Of a stretch of DNA of 5,205 nucleotides, positions 5,181-5,205 are shown piece by piece. The stretch covers positions 1 to 5,205 of the forward strand of contig DCIZ01000084.1 of NCBI GenBank assembly GCA_002317305.1, read 5' to 3'. This DNA is from Campylobacter sp. UBA1713 (GTDB lineage Bacteria > Campylobacterota > Campylobacteria > Campylobacterales > Campylobacteraceae). Within the stretch, counting starts at the first letter, position 1, and every line of letters starts with the position of its first letter. The position numbers and the translations under genes are program-made. The notes beneath the pieces are model-generated. The model was not told the DNA's origin. It was given only the letters and a program-made list of their open reading frames with translations, and did no database searches.

Positions 5181-5205
5181 CGGAAAACTGAAAACTGAAA
5201 GCGGA
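5181..5205. repeat. 7-bp tandem repeat at the window edge (truncated)
   Basis: Units CGGAAAA, CTGAAAA and CTGAAAG are followed by CGGA cut off by the end of the window. Period and consensus (CNGAAAR) match the tail of repeat copy B at 4133-4160, in the same orientation. A further copy of the dispersed repeat may therefore lie near, though the bases just before 5181 do not match the repeat core. Confidence 0.5.

Overview
The window looks like part of a Campylobacter-type (Campylobacterota) chromosome. The main evidence is gene order: ccoN-ccoO-ccoQ-ccoP followed directly by a small DUF4006-type membrane protein, all on the minus strand. Supporting signs are a T-rich promoter with a good -10 box but no clear -35 box, strong AAGGAG ribosome sites, and very frequent AAATTTG. 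By eye the genes are richer in G+C than C. jejuni, so a species of the gracilis/showae/rectus/curvus kind is more likely; that is inference.

Layout in minus-strand transcription order, from high to low coordinates. (1) 5205-5092: gene-free, with a 7-bp tandem repeat at the window edge and a weak candidate promoter. (2) 5091-4297: an ABC-3 family (ZnuB-like) metal transporter permease, then a hairpin that may be its terminator. (3) 4296-3795: about 500 bases without a gene, holding one copy of a structured dispersed repeat and the ccoN promoter. (4) 3794-360: ccoN, ccoO, ccoQ, ccoP and a DUF4006-like gene, separated by 13 bases at most or overlapping by 4. (5) 356-258: a 32-codon single-helix membrane microprotein with a strong ribosome site, 3 bases after the DUF4006 stop. 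(6) 257-59: gene-free, with a second copy of the dispersed repeat in the same orientation. (7) 58-1: the start of a gene for a protein with a signal peptide, cut by the window edge.

The cco genes encode a cbb3-type cytochrome c oxidase, the high-affinity terminal oxidase used at low oxygen. CcoN holds low-spin heme b and the heme b3/CuB site. CcoO (one heme c) and CcoP (two hemes c) bring electrons from periplasmic cytochrome c. CcoQ is a small helper subunit. The DUF4006-like protein and the microprotein are tightly coupled to this set and are candidate extra subunits or assembly factors. The permease would act with an ATPase and a periplasmic metal-binding protein that lie outside the window.

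Most of the window is an ordinary respiratory operon. The parts most worth a second look are the microprotein (possibly analogous to CcoM), the two repeat copies bracketing the operon with their conserved hairpin and 7-bp tandem tail, and the AAATTTG excess.
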